DNA of 64,000 bases from UBA1723 sp045642085 (GTDB taxonomy: Bacteria; Bacteroidota; Bacteroidia; Bacteroidales; Paludibacteraceae): positions 1-64,000 of the forward strand of contig JAZUIF010000101.1 in NCBI GenBank assembly GCA_045642085.1. Direction: 5' to 3'. Of the stretch, positions 47,813 to 57,707 are shown in pieces. Positions within the stretch are counted from its first letter, which is position 1. The number at the start of each line of letters is the position of its first letter. Position numbers and translations under genes: made by a program. The notes beneath the pieces are model-generated. The model was given only the letters and a program-made list of their open reading frames with translations, was not told the DNA's origin and did no database searches.

Positions 47813-49150
47813 TTATTCTAAATCTCTTAGATATCTTTTCAGAAGAAAGGCACAGAAATAAGGCAATGTTAATATATTGTTTGCATAACCGACATTACCT
47901 TTAATTAGTTTTATTCCCCAAGAGATATCTCCATATTTATCGCTATTTATAAGAGTTTGGAGAGACTTTGAATTACCATTTGTTGCCTTGACCTCAATAG
48001 GAACAAGATTATGTTTTGTTCTCATGAAAAAATCTTCTTCAAGGGTAGAATCTTGTCTTTTATAGTAAAACAAATCACCTCCAGATTTCTTTATGGCTTC
48101 TGCAACTATGTTTTCATATAAAGCACCTTTATAAGTTCCAAGGTTTTGATTGACTCTTAAATCATCCTGAGCCTCATCATCCAATAGAGCAACAAGCAAC
48201 CCATTATCCGCAAAATATATTTTATATTTATCGTCATCTACATTGCCCTTTAACGGCAATTCTGGGAAATTAAGACATTTACATATATTCACAATACCCG
48301 CATCAGCAAGCCACTCTATACATCCCCAATAATCTTTGGCCTTAGCGTTAGGAGCCACTTTGCTAATCTGAAATTTCTTATTGTCTTGTCCAAGTTGTAC
48401 AGGTATTCTGTTAAAAACATTGAGTATTCTTGTCTGCTCCACACCAACAACATATTTTCTCACATCCTCTTGATAATCAAGTACCAGTTGACGTTGCATA
48501 TCTAGTATTCCCTCGAAAATGCCAGAATTGATATGCGTATCTATAATGGATGGCATACCTCCTAGTATACAATAATCCATAAATAGATTCATAAACACAG
48601 TATGCTCAAGTTCAGAAAATGGAGTTCTTTCAATAATATGTCTGTACATGTCTTCTATTACAGATTCTTCATAGCCTTTTGCCCAAAGAAATTCTTCGAA
48701 ATCCATTGAGTGCAAAGTATAATCAATCTTGTGTCCTACGCTATTGCTTTCAATACGTTTATAATGGATCCCCAGTAACGATCCTGAACATATCACATCA
48801 TACCGTCCATCCAATTTAAAGAATTTCAATGACGTAGCTATTTCAGGAAATTCCTGTAACTCATCAAAGAAAATAAGAGTTTCCCCCTCAATAAATTTAT
48901 GTTTAGGACTTAACATAGAAATATTTTTCGTTATGGCTTCTGCTGTATACCCATCACGAATAATAGTTTTATATTGTGGTTCTGATACAAAATTGATGTT
49001 AATGAAACTTTTATAATTTTCAATAGCAAAATGTTCGACAGACATTGTTTTTCCAATCTGTCTCGCCCCCTTGATTATTAAAGGTTTTTTGTCCTCTGAT
49101 TTTTTCCATTGGTTAAGAAAAGAATCAATCTTCCTTTTTAAATAAGCCAT
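47813..49150 (-). CDS. AAA ATPase with C-terminal DUF4143 (PD-(D/E)XK-like) domain, copy 1
   Basis: 445 aa. Walker A GARQIGKT (about residues 28-35) and Walker B TLIFFDELQEFPE, then the sensor CSGSLLG. The C-terminal DUF4143 part has the nuclease-like pair of acidic residues and ExK in LEEDFFMRTKHNLVPIEVKA. Such ATPases are frequent in Bacteroidetes genomes and have no settled role. The gene is AT-rich and contains no GTCGAC, unlike its neighbours. A 33-nt-period repeat array lies 40-120 bases upstream of its start. Confidence 0.88.
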   Translation of the reverse strand: MAYLKRKIDSFLNQWKKSEDKKPLIIKGARQIGKTMSVEHFAIENYKSFININFVSEPQYKTIIRDGYTAEAITKNISMLSPKHKFIEGETLIFFDELQEFPEIATSLKFFKLDGRYDVICSGSLLGIHYKRIESNSVGHKIDYTLHSMDFEEFLWAKGYEESVIEDMYRHIIERTPFSELEHTVFMNLFMDYCILGGMPSIIDTHINSGIFEGILDMQRQLVLDYQEDVRKYVVGVEQTRILNVFNRIPVQLGQDNKKFQISKVAPNAKAKDYWGCIEWLADAGIVNICKCLNFPELPLKGNVDDDKYKIYFADNGLLVALLDDEAQDDLRVNQNLGTYKGALYENIVAEAIKKSGGDLFYYKRQDSTLEEDFFMRTKHNLVPIEVKATNGNSKSLQTLINSDKYGDISWGIKLIKGNVGYANNILTLPYFCAFLLKRYLRDLE

Positions 49151-49189
49151 ACATTTGATATTTAATAGATTATAATCGTAATTACTAAA

Positions 49190-49270
49190 ATTATAGTCAC
49201 TTTTATATCACAAAACTACAAAATTAGAGCGAGTTTTTACTATAAATATCACAAAAACAGAGCGAGTATC
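49190..49270. repeat. Array D: degenerate 33-nt-period repeats upstream of ATPase copy 1
   Basis: AGAGCGAGT occurs at 49226 and 49259, exactly 33 bp apart, each preceded by ATCACAAAA-like sequence. A third decayed unit (AAAATTATAGTCACT) sits one period earlier, near 49187-49201. Confidence 0.75.
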
Positions 49271-49296
49271 AGTATTTATTAAAGGGATGTCTAAAC

Positions 49297-49893
49297 TTAA
49301 AGGGCCACAATTGCGAACGCACATGGCATTCTTCCCTCGACAACACGGAATTCCTTCACGTCGACATTATGCTTTATGAAAAACTCCTTGTATGAATCCA
49401 AACTGAATTGGCGTTTGAAATCCACACCAAGCATAGAAAGCAGTTTGGCTGCCACCATCGAATTCTTACTCTCCTTATTCACATAAGTTGGGATAATCAA
49501 CTTTCCACCTGGCTTACACACCCTCTTCATCTCAGACAATGCCTTAGCCGGATCGTCGACAAGATGGATAACATTAGCCGCCACCACGACGTCGAAACGG
49601 TTATCCTCAAAAGGAATATCCAGGATACTCGCCTTTTGAATCTTCGTATTGGAATATCCGCCAACCTTCTTCTGAGTCTGCTTTAGCATACCGTCGGAAT
49701 AGTCAGTAGCGATAAGTTCCTTACACTTCTGAGCCATAGGCAGAGTCAGCAGGCCAGTGCCGCAAGCACATTCAAGCACCACGTCGTCCTTTCCAACGTG
49801 ATTCTTAATCTCTTCTGCAATACCCTTGAAACATTTGCCATTGTAGGCAGTTTCAAATAAGTCGTATAACGGTGAAAGCAAATCCCAAATCAT
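49297..49893 (-). CDS. Class I SAM-dependent methyltransferase
   Basis: 198 aa. SAM motif I is VLECACGTGLLTLPMA, motif II IATDYSDGML, then ASILDIPFEDNRFDVVVAANVIHLVDD and the RVCKPGGKLIIPTY strand, typical of UbiE/Methyltransf_11 proteins. Substrate not predictable. A minus-strand -7 box TACCTTTG lies at 49935-49942. Confidence 0.85.
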   Translation of the reverse strand: MIWDLLSPLYDLFETAYNGKCFKGIAEEIKNHVGKDDVVLECACGTGLLTLPMAQKCKELIATDYSDGMLKQTQKKVGGYSNTKIQKASILDIPFEDNRFDVVVAANVIHLVDDPAKALSEMKRVCKPGGKLIIPTYVNKESKNSMVAAKLLSMLGVDFKRQFSLDSYKEFFIKHNVDVKEFRVVEGRMPCAFAIVAL

Positions 49894-49934
49894 AGTTTTG
49901 TCCTTTTATTTACGATTCTTTTTTGATTACAATG

Positions 49935-49942
49935 CAAAGGTA
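49935..49942 (-). promoter_or_regulatory. -7 box of the methyltransferase gene
   Basis: TACCTTTG on the minus strand, 42 bases before the start codon. Confidence 0.6.
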
Positions 49943-50045
49943 TGGAATAAGAAATGCAACTTGGTTGCGAGTGGATATTAGAATTTTCTAATTTGATATT
50001 ATAGTCTTCTAACTTATTATTTTTCAATATAAAAGGCATATCAAA

Positions 50046-50053
50046 TAACTTTG
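50046..50053 (+). promoter_or_regulatory. -7 box of the metal efflux operon
   Basis: TAACTTTG, 23 bases before the ATG at 50076. Confidence 0.6.
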
Positions 50054-50075
50054 CGGCATAATTAAAACAGATATT

Positions 50076-51335
50076 ATGAATTTACTGAAATCTTTATGTT
50101 GCATACTGACATTTAATTGTTTTGTAGTATATGCCACACATTCATATTCAAGTCAAGACACATTATATCTCTCTTTTGATGATGCAGAAAAGATATTGAG
50201 TGATAAGAATGTCAATATAAATAAGCAAAATGTTGAAATGAAAATGTCGGAGGCTGAACTACGTCAGGAGAAATTGTTTGAAAATCCAGAGATCAGTATC
50301 CAGCATAACATCAATAATCCTGTCACTGGACGTTATTTTGAATGTGGGAAAGAGGGACAGAGCGATATTCAAATATCTCAAAGAATATACATTGGTGGAC
50401 AACGCTCAAACAGAATCAAAATTGCAGAAGCTAATGTACGTCTTTCAAAATCAACATTGGATGACACAAAAAGATTATTGCGTAGAGATCTTTATTCCAC
50501 AATGGCGGACATTTTTTATTGTAAGCAGAAAATTTCAATCTTGCAAAAGGAAACAGATGTGATTGATAAGATTCTGTTGTCTTATGACTCTCAATATAAT
50601 AAAGGGAATATCTCGGCGGTGGAGGTCGTGAGAATTAAAAGTCAAATGGTTCAACTGCAAAAGGAGGTTAGAGGTCTTGAGATAGACATGATGTCAAAGA
50701 TAAATGAGTTGCGGACAATGCTTAGATTTGATGTGAATACACATATCGTCCCACAAATCAATGAAAAAGAAATCCTTGGGCAAATAAAAAATCTTACAAA
50801 AGATGAAATCATAGAGGGTGTTGAACGTCGTCCAGACTTGGAGATGGCTAAACAAAAGGTTGAGATGGCAGAGTACAATGTAAAACTGCAGAAAGCCAAT
50901 GGGTTGCCAGAATTGTCTGTAAATGGAGAGTGGGATAAGAACGGAAACATCGGGCATAACTATTTTGGTGCAGGAGTCACTTTTACGATCCCGATATTCA
51001 ACCGTAATCAGGGGACAGTGAAAGCAGCGCAACACAATCTTGAAGCTCAAATGTTGGAAAAGGAACATCTACATGACGTGATAGCTATCGAAAAAGATCA
51101 AAATTGGAATAGACTGTTGAAACTTCAAGAGATGGTTGATGAATCGAGCAAGGTGGCGGAGGAGATGTCGCAACAGATCATATTGAATGTACAACGTCAA
51201 TATATGAATCATAATATTTCATTGATTGAACTGATTGATATCCTTGATACTTACAAAGAGGTTCAGTTCACACACACCGAGAATAAACTTGAATTAATCA
51301 AAGCATTTGTTTCACTTGATATACAAAACAACTAA
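50076..51335 (+). CDS. TolC/CzcC-type outer-membrane efflux protein
   Basis: 419 aa. Signal peptide to about residue 21 without a lipobox. Two outer-membrane-efflux repeats with long coiled coils (LSFDDAEKILSDKN, NPEISIQHN, RRPDLEMAKQKVEMAEYNVKLQKA, FTIPIFNRNQG). It forms the outer-membrane tunnel of a tripartite pump together with the next two genes. Two bases separate its stop codon from the adaptor start. Confidence 0.9.
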   Translation: MNLLKSLCCILTFNCFVVYATHSYSSQDTLYLSFDDAEKILSDKNVNINKQNVEMKMSEAELRQEKLFENPEISIQHNINNPVTGRYFECGKEGQSDIQISQRIYIGGQRSNRIKIAEANVRLSKSTLDDTKRLLRRDLYSTMADIFYCKQKISILQKETDVIDKILLSYDSQYNKGNISAVEVVRIKSQMVQLQKEVRGLEIDMMSKINELRTMLRFDVNTHIVPQINEKEILGQIKNLTKDEIIEGVERRPDLEMAKQKVEMAEYNVKLQKANGLPELSVNGEWDKNGNIGHNYFGAGVTFTIPIFNRNQGTVKAAQHNLEAQMLEKEHLHDVIAIEKDQNWNRLLKLQEMVDESSKVAEEMSQQIILNVQRQYMNHNISLIELIDILDTYKEVQFTHTENKLELIKAFVSLDIQNN

Positions 51336-51337
51336 AA

Positions 51338-52399
51338 ATGAAAAACTTATATATTGCAACTGCACTTTTAGTTCTGTCTTCATGCTCAGGAGAGTCAAAA
51401 GAAGATGTTAAAGAGACGGAAAGTCGTGTTGATCTTGTGACAACCGAGGTCATTGCTGGAGAAATGCGTGGGAAATTGGTTCTGAATGGAGATATCGCTT
51501 GTGATGAACGTAAACTTGCAAAGATATTTGTGCCATGCACCGGTAAAATCCAAAACATTCAGGTGGAGATTGGAGACCCAGTTGTGAAAGGACAGACGTT
51601 AGCGACGGTGTTCAGCACAGATGCGGCAGAACATGTGAAGCAGATAAGTGAGACTAATGCACAAATCCGTATGGCGGAAAGAAATCTCAACCAATTGGAG
51701 GAGATGTATGCAGACAAAATGGCAACAGCCAAGGACGTCCAGGAAGCAAGAGAGGGGCTGACAATTTTGCGAGCCGAGATGGCAAGATTAGAAAATGTGG
51801 CGAAAGTAAACGGATATAGTAAAATGTCAACGGCCTCTCTCGTTTCTCCAATCAATGGTTTTGTTGTCGGCAAATCTGTCTTTAACGACTCATATATAGA
51901 TGCGACCAACAATGATGCTCCTGCTTTTGAGATAGCAGACCTCAGTACGGTATGGGTGATAGCGGATGTCTACGAAAGCGACATTTGGAAAGTCAAATCG
52001 GGAGATAGTGTGACTGTGGAAGTAGTGGCATATCCTAATGTGAAATTTCACGGAGTCATCAATAAAGTCTACAATATCCTTGACAATGTGAGCAAAACAA
52101 TGAAAGTAAGGGTTTGCTTAGACAACAAACAAGGCTTGCTCAAGCCGGGTATGTTTGCCACAGTCCATATTTCCATCTCCGATGATATCCGTCCGATGCT
52201 ACAAGTGCCGACGAAAAGCATAATCTTTGAAAACGGCCATGACTATGTTGTGGTATGCGACGACGAAAAGCATCTGCGTCGACAGCTGATAAAAATAGCA
52301 GGATATGGCGATATGTGTGCATTTGTATCGTCTGGCCTCAGCAAAGGTGAAATGGTAGTAAGTGAAAACGCATTGTTGGAGTTTGAAGCATTAAGATAA
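51338..52399 (+). CDS. RND efflux periplasmic adaptor (CzcB/CusB-type lipoprotein)
   Basis: 353 aa. Lipobox LVLSSCSG, so membrane-anchored. The biotinyl-lipoyl-like halves are FVPCTGKIQNIQVEIGDPVVKGQ and ASLVSPINGFVVGKSV, separated by a coiled-coil hairpin (SETNAQIRMAERNLNQLEEM). It has no Met-rich or His-rich extra domain. The next start codon overlaps its stop codon (TAATG). Confidence 0.9.
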   Translation: MKNLYIATALLVLSSCSGESKEDVKETESRVDLVTTEVIAGEMRGKLVLNGDIACDERKLAKIFVPCTGKIQNIQVEIGDPVVKGQTLATVFSTDAAEHVKQISETNAQIRMAERNLNQLEEMYADKMATAKDVQEAREGLTILRAEMARLENVAKVNGYSKMSTASLVSPINGFVVGKSVFNDSYIDATNNDAPAFEIADLSTVWVIADVYESDIWKVKSGDSVTVEVVAYPNVKFHGVINKVYNILDNVSKTMKVRVCLDNKQGLLKPGMFATVHISISDDIRPMLQVPTKSIIFENGHDYVVVCDDEKHLRRQLIKIAGYGDMCAFVSSGLSKGEMVVSENALLEFEALR

Positions 52400-55300
52400 T
52401 GAATAAACTGATCGATTTTATTATTTCCTTTTCTCTCAACAGGAAATATCTGATACTCTGTATCACTTTGCTAATGATAATCACAGGAGTGTTCTGCTTT
52501 AAGCATACTCCAGTGGATGCGTTCCCCGACGTCACTAACACAAAAGTCACTGTTATAACACAATGGTCGGGAAGAAGTGCGGAGGAGATTGAGAAATTCG
52601 TGACCATCCCGATTGAGATAGCAATGAACGCTACTCAGAAGAAGACGGATATCCGCAGCGTGACATTGTTTGGCTTGTCAGTGGTGACGATAATGTTTGA
52701 AGATGATGTTGACGACGAGTTTGCTCGACAACAGGTGTATAACCTGCTTAAAGATGCTGATTTACCTAATGATGTCGAACCGGAAGTCCAGCCTTTGCAA
52801 GGGCCTACAGGCGAGGTGTTCAGATATACATTAAGCAGCGAAACTCATTCTGTCCGTGAACTTAAGACTATTCAGGACTGGGTTGTAGAAAGGAATATCC
52901 GCACAGTGTCGGGAGTGGCTGATGTCGTCAGTTTTGGTGGAGAGGTAAAGACATTTGAAGTGAGTGTCAATCCTAATAAACTTGCCACATACGGAATAAG
53001 TTCACTGGAACTCTTTGAAGCGATATCAAAAAGCAATACCAACGTTGGTGGCGACGTCATTGAGAAATGTCAACAATCATACGTCGTCAGAGGAATTGGG
53101 TTGATCAACAACATTGAGGAGATAGGCAATATTGTCGTGAAGAATATCGGTGGCACGCCAATCCTCGTGAAAAACTTAGCCAAAGTGAATGAATCGTGCC
53201 AGCCACGACTCGGACAAGTAGGACGTGGAGAAGAGGACGATGTGGTGGAGGGAATTGTTGTGATGCGAAAAGGCGAAAATGCACAGGAAGTCATCACCGC
53301 TCTTAAAGAAAAGATCAGCTATATCCAGAAGGAACTCCTTCCTGACGGTGTTGAAATAAAACCATTCTACGACCGTGAAGACCTGGTGGATCTTGCCGTC
53401 GGGACTGTTTTTCACAATGTGTTGGAAGGGATTTTTCTCGTCACGCTCATTGTATTCCTATTTATGAAGGATTGGAGAACGACATTCATTGTGGCCACTG
53501 TTATACCCCTTGCTCTACTTTTCGCATTCATCTGTCTGCATCTAAAAGGAATGAGTGCCAACCTGCTATCTATGGGAGCAATCGATTTCGGAATCATTAT
53601 AGACGGTGCGGTGGTAATGGTGGAGGCACTCTTCGTCGCATTGGATAAAAAAGCAAGGGCAATAGGGATGGAGGCTTTTGGCAAACTTAGCAAGGGAGGA
53701 GTCATCCGTACTACAGCAAGGACAAAAGCCAAGTCGGTGTTTTTCTCCAAACTTATCATAATCACAGCTCTGATTCCGATTTTCTCGTTCCAGAAAGTGG
53801 AGGGCAAAATGTTTTCTCCACTTGCTTTCACACTCGGATTCGCACTACTTGGGGCTCTGCTTTTCACACTTACGCTTGTGCCTGTCCTCTCCCGAATGCT
53901 ACTTGGTAAGAATGTGAAGGAGAAACGCAATCGTTTCCTTGAACTTGTATACGATATCACAGACAAAACGTTTGCATGGTGTCATAGGAATGCCTGCAAG
54001 GTAATCGTTGGAGCGACGGTGGTGATGATAGCCGGGCTATCTGCTTTCGCCCTGTTGGGAACTGAATTCCTTCCCGAAATGAACGAGGGAAGCATCTATA
54101 TCAGAGCTACAATGCCACAAAGTATCTCACTTGCCGAAAGCACGAAAATGGCCAAACAGCTAAGATCAGAAGTCGGAGAGTTTGCGGAAGTGAAGGAGGT
54201 TATCACCCAGACTGGCCGCCCGAACGATGGCACCGACGCTACCGGATTCTATAATATCGAGTTGTTCGTCAAGATTCATCCAGAAAACGAGTGGAAATCT
54301 GGAATGACAAAGGAGGAGCTTATGGAGAAGATGAATCAGAAATTGAGCCAACATAAAGGCATAGATTTCAATTTCTCACAACCGATCAGTGATAATGTTG
54401 AAGAGGCTGTGAGCGGAGTGAAAGGAGCAATCGTCGCTAAGATTTATGGAAAAGATCTGTATGAATCAGAACGTATAGCGGAGAAGGTGGCAAAGACAAT
54501 GCAGCCTATCCCTGGAATTGCCGACCTTGGTGTGTTGCGTAATATTGGTCAACCAGAGATTCAGATTAACTTGGACGAAAGTCGATTGGCTCGTTATGGC
54601 GTAAGCAAAGATGATGTGCAGTCTACTATCGAGATGGCTATTGGTGGCAAAGTCGCGTCGCAAGTATATGAAGAAGAGCGAAAATTTGATCTTGTTGTCC
54701 GTTACGACAAACCTTTTCGTAAAGACGAGAATGAAATTGCAAAGATCAAAGTAGAGAATTGTGAAGGAGCAATGATTCCTATTGGTGAACTAGCAGACAT
54801 CCGTCTAATCACTGGTCCGCTGATTATCTATCGTGATGGACAAGAACGCTACTGTGCGGTGAAGTTCTCCGTGCGCGACAGAGATATGGGAAGTGCGGTG
54901 GCGGAGTCGCAGAAGAAAGTGAGTATGAATGTGCCACTGTCTGAAGGATACAGAATAGAATGGAAAGGTGATTTTGAGAATCAACAACGAGCATCATCGC
55001 GTCTGGCACAAGTGGTGCCAATCAGTATTCTGATTATATTCGCCATTTTATACATACTGTTCGGGAACGCCAGAGACGCCTCACTTGTGTTGCTCAATGT
55101 CCCATTCGCCGCTGTCGGAGGAATCCTGATCTTACTCATTACAGGCTTCAATTTCTCCATTTCCGCAGGAATCGGATTCATCTGTTTGTTTGGTATCTGC
55201 ATCCAGAACGGAGTGATAATGATTATGGATATCAAGCATTTCATACGTCATGGCGAGACGTTGCAAGATTCAATCGACAAGAGTGTTCATAGCCGCACAC

Positions 55301-55524
55301 GCGCTGTGCTGATGACCGCAATGATGGCAATATTCGGTTTGATTCCAGCAGCCTTAAGTCATGGAATCGGTAGTGAGAGCCAACGGCCATTGGCAATCGT
55401 CATCATTGGCGGACTGATATTCGCTACGATTTTCACACTTCTTATATTCCCTCTTTTCGTGGAGAAGATATACAGTTGGAGAATCTACGACAAAACAGGT
55501 TTATTGCAACGTCGAAAGTTGTAA
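52399..55524 (+). CDS. CzcA-type heavy-metal efflux RND transporter
   Basis: 1041 aa, 12 predicted membrane helices in two groups. TM4 carries DFGIIIDGAVVMVE, the acidic pattern of CzcA/CnrA-type pumps for divalent ions such as Co, Zn, Cd or Ni; CusA pumps for Cu/Ag have different residues here. VDAFPDVTNTKVTVITQWSG and GIVVMRKGENAQEVI are further HME-RND landmarks. It uses the proton gradient to push metal from the periplasm out. Metal choice needs testing. Confidence 0.93.
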   Translation: MNKLIDFIISFSLNRKYLILCITLLMIITGVFCFKHTPVDAFPDVTNTKVTVITQWSGRSAEEIEKFVTIPIEIAMNATQKKTDIRSVTLFGLSVVTIMFEDDVDDEFARQQVYNLLKDADLPNDVEPEVQPLQGPTGEVFRYTLSSETHSVRELKTIQDWVVERNIRTVSGVADVVSFGGEVKTFEVSVNPNKLATYGISSLELFEAISKSNTNVGGDVIEKCQQSYVVRGIGLINNIEEIGNIVVKNIGGTPILVKNLAKVNESCQPRLGQVGRGEEDDVVEGIVVMRKGENAQEVITALKEKISYIQKELLPDGVEIKPFYDREDLVDLAVGTVFHNVLEGIFLVTLIVFLFMKDWRTTFIVATVIPLALLFAFICLHLKGMSANLLSMGAIDFGIIIDGAVVMVEALFVALDKKARAIGMEAFGKLSKGGVIRTTARTKAKSVFFSKLIIITALIPIFSFQKVEGKMFSPLAFTLGFALLGALLFTLTLVPVLSRMLLGKNVKEKRNRFLELVYDITDKTFAWCHRNACKVIVGATVVMIAGLSAFALLGTEFLPEMNEGSIYIRATMPQSISLAESTKMAKQLRSEVGEFAEVKEVITQTGRPNDGTDATGFYNIELFVKIHPENEWKSGMTKEELMEKMNQKLSQHKGIDFNFSQPISDNVEEAVSGVKGAIVAKIYGKDLYESERIAEKVAKTMQPIPGIADLGVLRNIGQPEIQINLDESRLARYGVSKDDVQSTIEMAIGGKVASQVYEEERKFDLVVRYDKPFRKDENEIAKIKVENCEGAMIPIGELADIRLITGPLIIYRDGQERYCAVKFSVRDRDMGSAVAESQKKVSMNVPLSEGYRIEWKGDFENQQRASSRLAQVVPISILIIFAILYILFGNARDASLVLLNVPFAAVGGILILLITGFNFSISAGIGFICLFGICIQNGVIMIMDIKHFIRHGETLQDSIDKSVHSRTRAVLMTAMMAIFGLIPAALSHGIGSESQRPLAIVIIGGLIFATIFTLLIFPLFVEKIYSWRIYDKTGLLQRRKL

Positions 55525-55569
55525 CCATGCAAGATATTTATTTTCTTTGTGTTAGTTAAGTTTATTTAG

Positions 55570-55602
55570 AAGGGAGTTCCATCAAAACGGAACTCTCTTT
55601 AC
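55570..55602 (+). terminator. Terminator between the pump and its two-component system
   Basis: GGGAGTTCC pairs with GGAACTCTC (two G-U pairs) around 8 nt, followed by TTT. It is weak and may be partial, so the regulator genes could be read through. Confidence 0.6.
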
Positions 55603-55613
55603 GTGAAAATTCT

Positions 55614-56306
55614 ATGGCAGAAAAGAAGAAAATATTCATTGCTGAAGATGAACTAAACATCTGCGATTTTGTAAAACGTGGATTGGAGGATTATGGATAT
55701 TCCGTCACCGTAGCTAACAACGGGGATGAGGCTTGTAATATTTTAAGCGAAGAATGTCTTTTTGATCTTGTCATTCTTGACATACGCATGCCAGGAAAGA
55801 GCGGATTAGACGTATGCAAACTCATCCGAGCCAACTATTCCTACTCTGTGCCAGTGTTGATGCTGACGGCATTAGGCACTACGGACGACGTTGTGATGGG
55901 GCTTCACGCGGGTGCGGATGATTACTTGGTCAAACCATTCAAGTTTGTGGAGCTTCTTGCTCGCATAGAAGCATTGTTGCGACGATCTTCATTCGCAGCT
56001 AATAATAATATGGTCCAATATGCCGACTTGAAATGTGATCCATCGACACATAAAGCATCAAGAGGCAGTCTGGATGTGGAGCTAAGCGTCAGAGAGTACC
56101 GTCTGCTTGAATATTTCGTATTGCATCACGACGAAGTGCTCTCGCGCAGCCAATTGTTGCGTGACGTGTGGGACAAAGACTTTGACACCAACACTAATAT
56201 AGTCGACGTGTATGTCCGCTACATTAGAAACAAGATTGATGATCCATTTTCCGACAAACTAATCCATACTGTTGTCGGAATGGGATATATGATGAAAAAA
56301 CAATGA
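55614..56306 (+). CDS. OmpR-type response regulator
   Basis: 230 aa. Receiver with the acidic pair in IAEDELN, phospho-Asp56 in LVILDIRMPG, Thr in MLTALG and Lys in YLVKPF. The winged-helix output domain is at about 130-228 (LSVREYRLLEYFVLH, VDVYVRYIRNKID, VVGMGYMM). It overlaps the kinase gene by 4 bases (ATGA). Most likely it activates the adjacent efflux operon. Confidence 0.92.
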   Translation: MAEKKKIFIAEDELNICDFVKRGLEDYGYSVTVANNGDEACNILSEECLFDLVILDIRMPGKSGLDVCKLIRANYSYSVPVLMLTALGTTDDVVMGLHAGADDYLVKPFKFVELLARIEALLRRSSFAANNNMVQYADLKCDPSTHKASRGSLDVELSVREYRLLEYFVLHHDEVLSRSQLLRDVWDKDFDTNTNIVDVYVRYIRNKIDDPFSDKLIHTVVGMGYMMKKQ

Positions 56307-57490
56307 ATAAAGGCCAACAAGTTTCTTTAATCTATTCTGCAATCACCATTTCACTGGTTGTCGTTGCAGGTGTGATATTCTTTGTGTTGCAGTCGCACTA
56401 TGCAGAGAAGATCTATTTCCGTTATTTGGAAGAGAAGGCAATAGCCGTAGCCATGGAGCGTTTTGAAAAAGACGAGTTGAGCGCGGAAAAATACCGACGG
56501 ATAGTGTACAATCGAGAACAAAGCATTCCCACGTCGCGCGAATTATTCATCAATATGCAGAATAGAGCGGAGGCAGAATCCCATCTTGGAGAATTTCTCA
56601 CAAAAAATGAAATTGAAGAACTCACTAACGATAGTATTGTAAGATTCCATAAAGACGGAGAGATCGGATTGGCCCTTGTCTACGACGATAATGAAGGAGT
56701 GTTTGCGGTAGTTGTGTTGAGCCGTAATCCATATATCTCTGAAATAAGCAAAACATTCGGTTACTCACTAGTGTTGTTGGTTTTTGCCACAGGCATTGTC
56801 CTGTTCTTAATTAGCAGACTTTATGCCATAAAAGTTTATAAAAAGATTGACCACAATTATCAGACGGAAAAGCTCTTCGTCAATAATGCATCCCATGAAA
56901 TCAACAACCCTCTGACTGCTATTCAAGGAGAGTGTGAGGTGGCTTTGATCAAAACACGTACCGTCGACGAATACAAACAATCGCTTCAGAAAATCAGTCT
57001 TGAGGCTGAGCGAGTAATAAGTATCATGAAAAATCTGTTGCTCTTCTCTCATACTCGTTCGGAACATTTTGATCCAGACTCATTGAATGAAGTGAATGTT
57101 GGCAATTTTATGCAGTCGTTTGCAGACGATAAGACTAACATAGAAGTCGTAAACAATTTTTCCATAAAAATCAAAGAAGACCTATTGCGTATTGCGATAC
57201 GAAACATCATCAGCAATGCCCATAAATATTCAAAACATGAACCTGTCAAAGTCAGCGTGAACACTCGTAAGATAATCATCAACGACAATGGGATAGGTAT
57301 ACCAAAGGATGAATTGAAAAATATCACACAACCATTTTATAGGGCATCAAACACATCCGATGCCAAAGGGGTAGGCATAGGTTTAGCATTGTCGAGAGAA
57401 ATTCTCAGCAGGTTCAATGTAGATATATCATTCGTGTCTGAATTGGGCAGAGGGACGACGGTCGTCGTGGATTTTGGAAGTAGCATCTAA
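56303..57490 (+). CDS. Sensor histidine kinase
   Basis: 395 aa. Two membrane helices (about 9-28 and 150-172) frame a periplasmic sensor of roughly 120 residues. H-box NNASHEINNPLTAIQGE, N-box IRNIISNAHKYSKH, then NDNGIGIPKDE and GVGIGLALSREIL. It lacks a HAMP domain that I can recognise. Probably the sensor for the metal exported by the pump. Its stop codon is directly at the edge of a transposase remnant. Confidence 0.9.
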   Translation: MNKGQQVSLIYSAITISLVVVAGVIFFVLQSHYAEKIYFRYLEEKAIAVAMERFEKDELSAEKYRRIVYNREQSIPTSRELFINMQNRAEAESHLGEFLTKNEIEELTNDSIVRFHKDGEIGLALVYDDNEGVFAVVVLSRNPYISEISKTFGYSLVLLVFATGIVLFLISRLYAIKVYKKIDHNYQTEKLFVNNASHEINNPLTAIQGECEVALIKTRTVDEYKQSLQKISLEAERVISIMKNLLLFSHTRSEHFDPDSLNEVNVGNFMQSFADDKTNIEVVNNFSIKIKEDLLRIAIRNIISNAHKYSKHEPVKVSVNTRKIIINDNGIGIPKDELKNITQPFYRASNTSDAKGVGIGLALSREILSRFNVDISFVSELGRGTTVVVDFGSSI

Positions 57491-57704
57491 TTTTCATCAT
57501 GTGCATCTTCCAAACCTGTGTATCCGGAATCAAGCCAAATGTCCTTTGTCATCCTCTGTAATGAGTCCATATACCCAAGAACTGGCGGAAACAGGTCCGA
57601 CCCTTTATCTGATATTCCGTCTGCTTGTCGCTCAGGCAGTACATCCTTTGTATAAACATGACCTTAATCATAAAACAGGGTCGAAAGGACGGCGTACCGC
57701 ATTG
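57487..57704 (-). pseudogene. Remnant of an IS5-type transposase
   Basis: On the minus strand, GTPSFRPCFMIKVMFIQRMY then CLSDKQTEYQIKGRTCFRQF and LG reproduce the N-terminal DUF772 part of IS5-family transposases. After a frameshift the reading continues as GYMDSLQRMTKDIWLDSGYT then GLEDAHDEN, which resembles a later transposase segment, so the middle is deleted. There is no intact reading frame and no complete IS end. It lies just behind the histidine kinase. Confidence 0.75.
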
Positions 57705-57707
57705 GTG

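Noticed and set aside
52399..55524. CusA-type copper/silver pump
   Set aside because: TM4 reads DFGIIIDGAVVMVE, the CzcA-type acidic pattern, and the adaptor and channel lack Met-rich segments.
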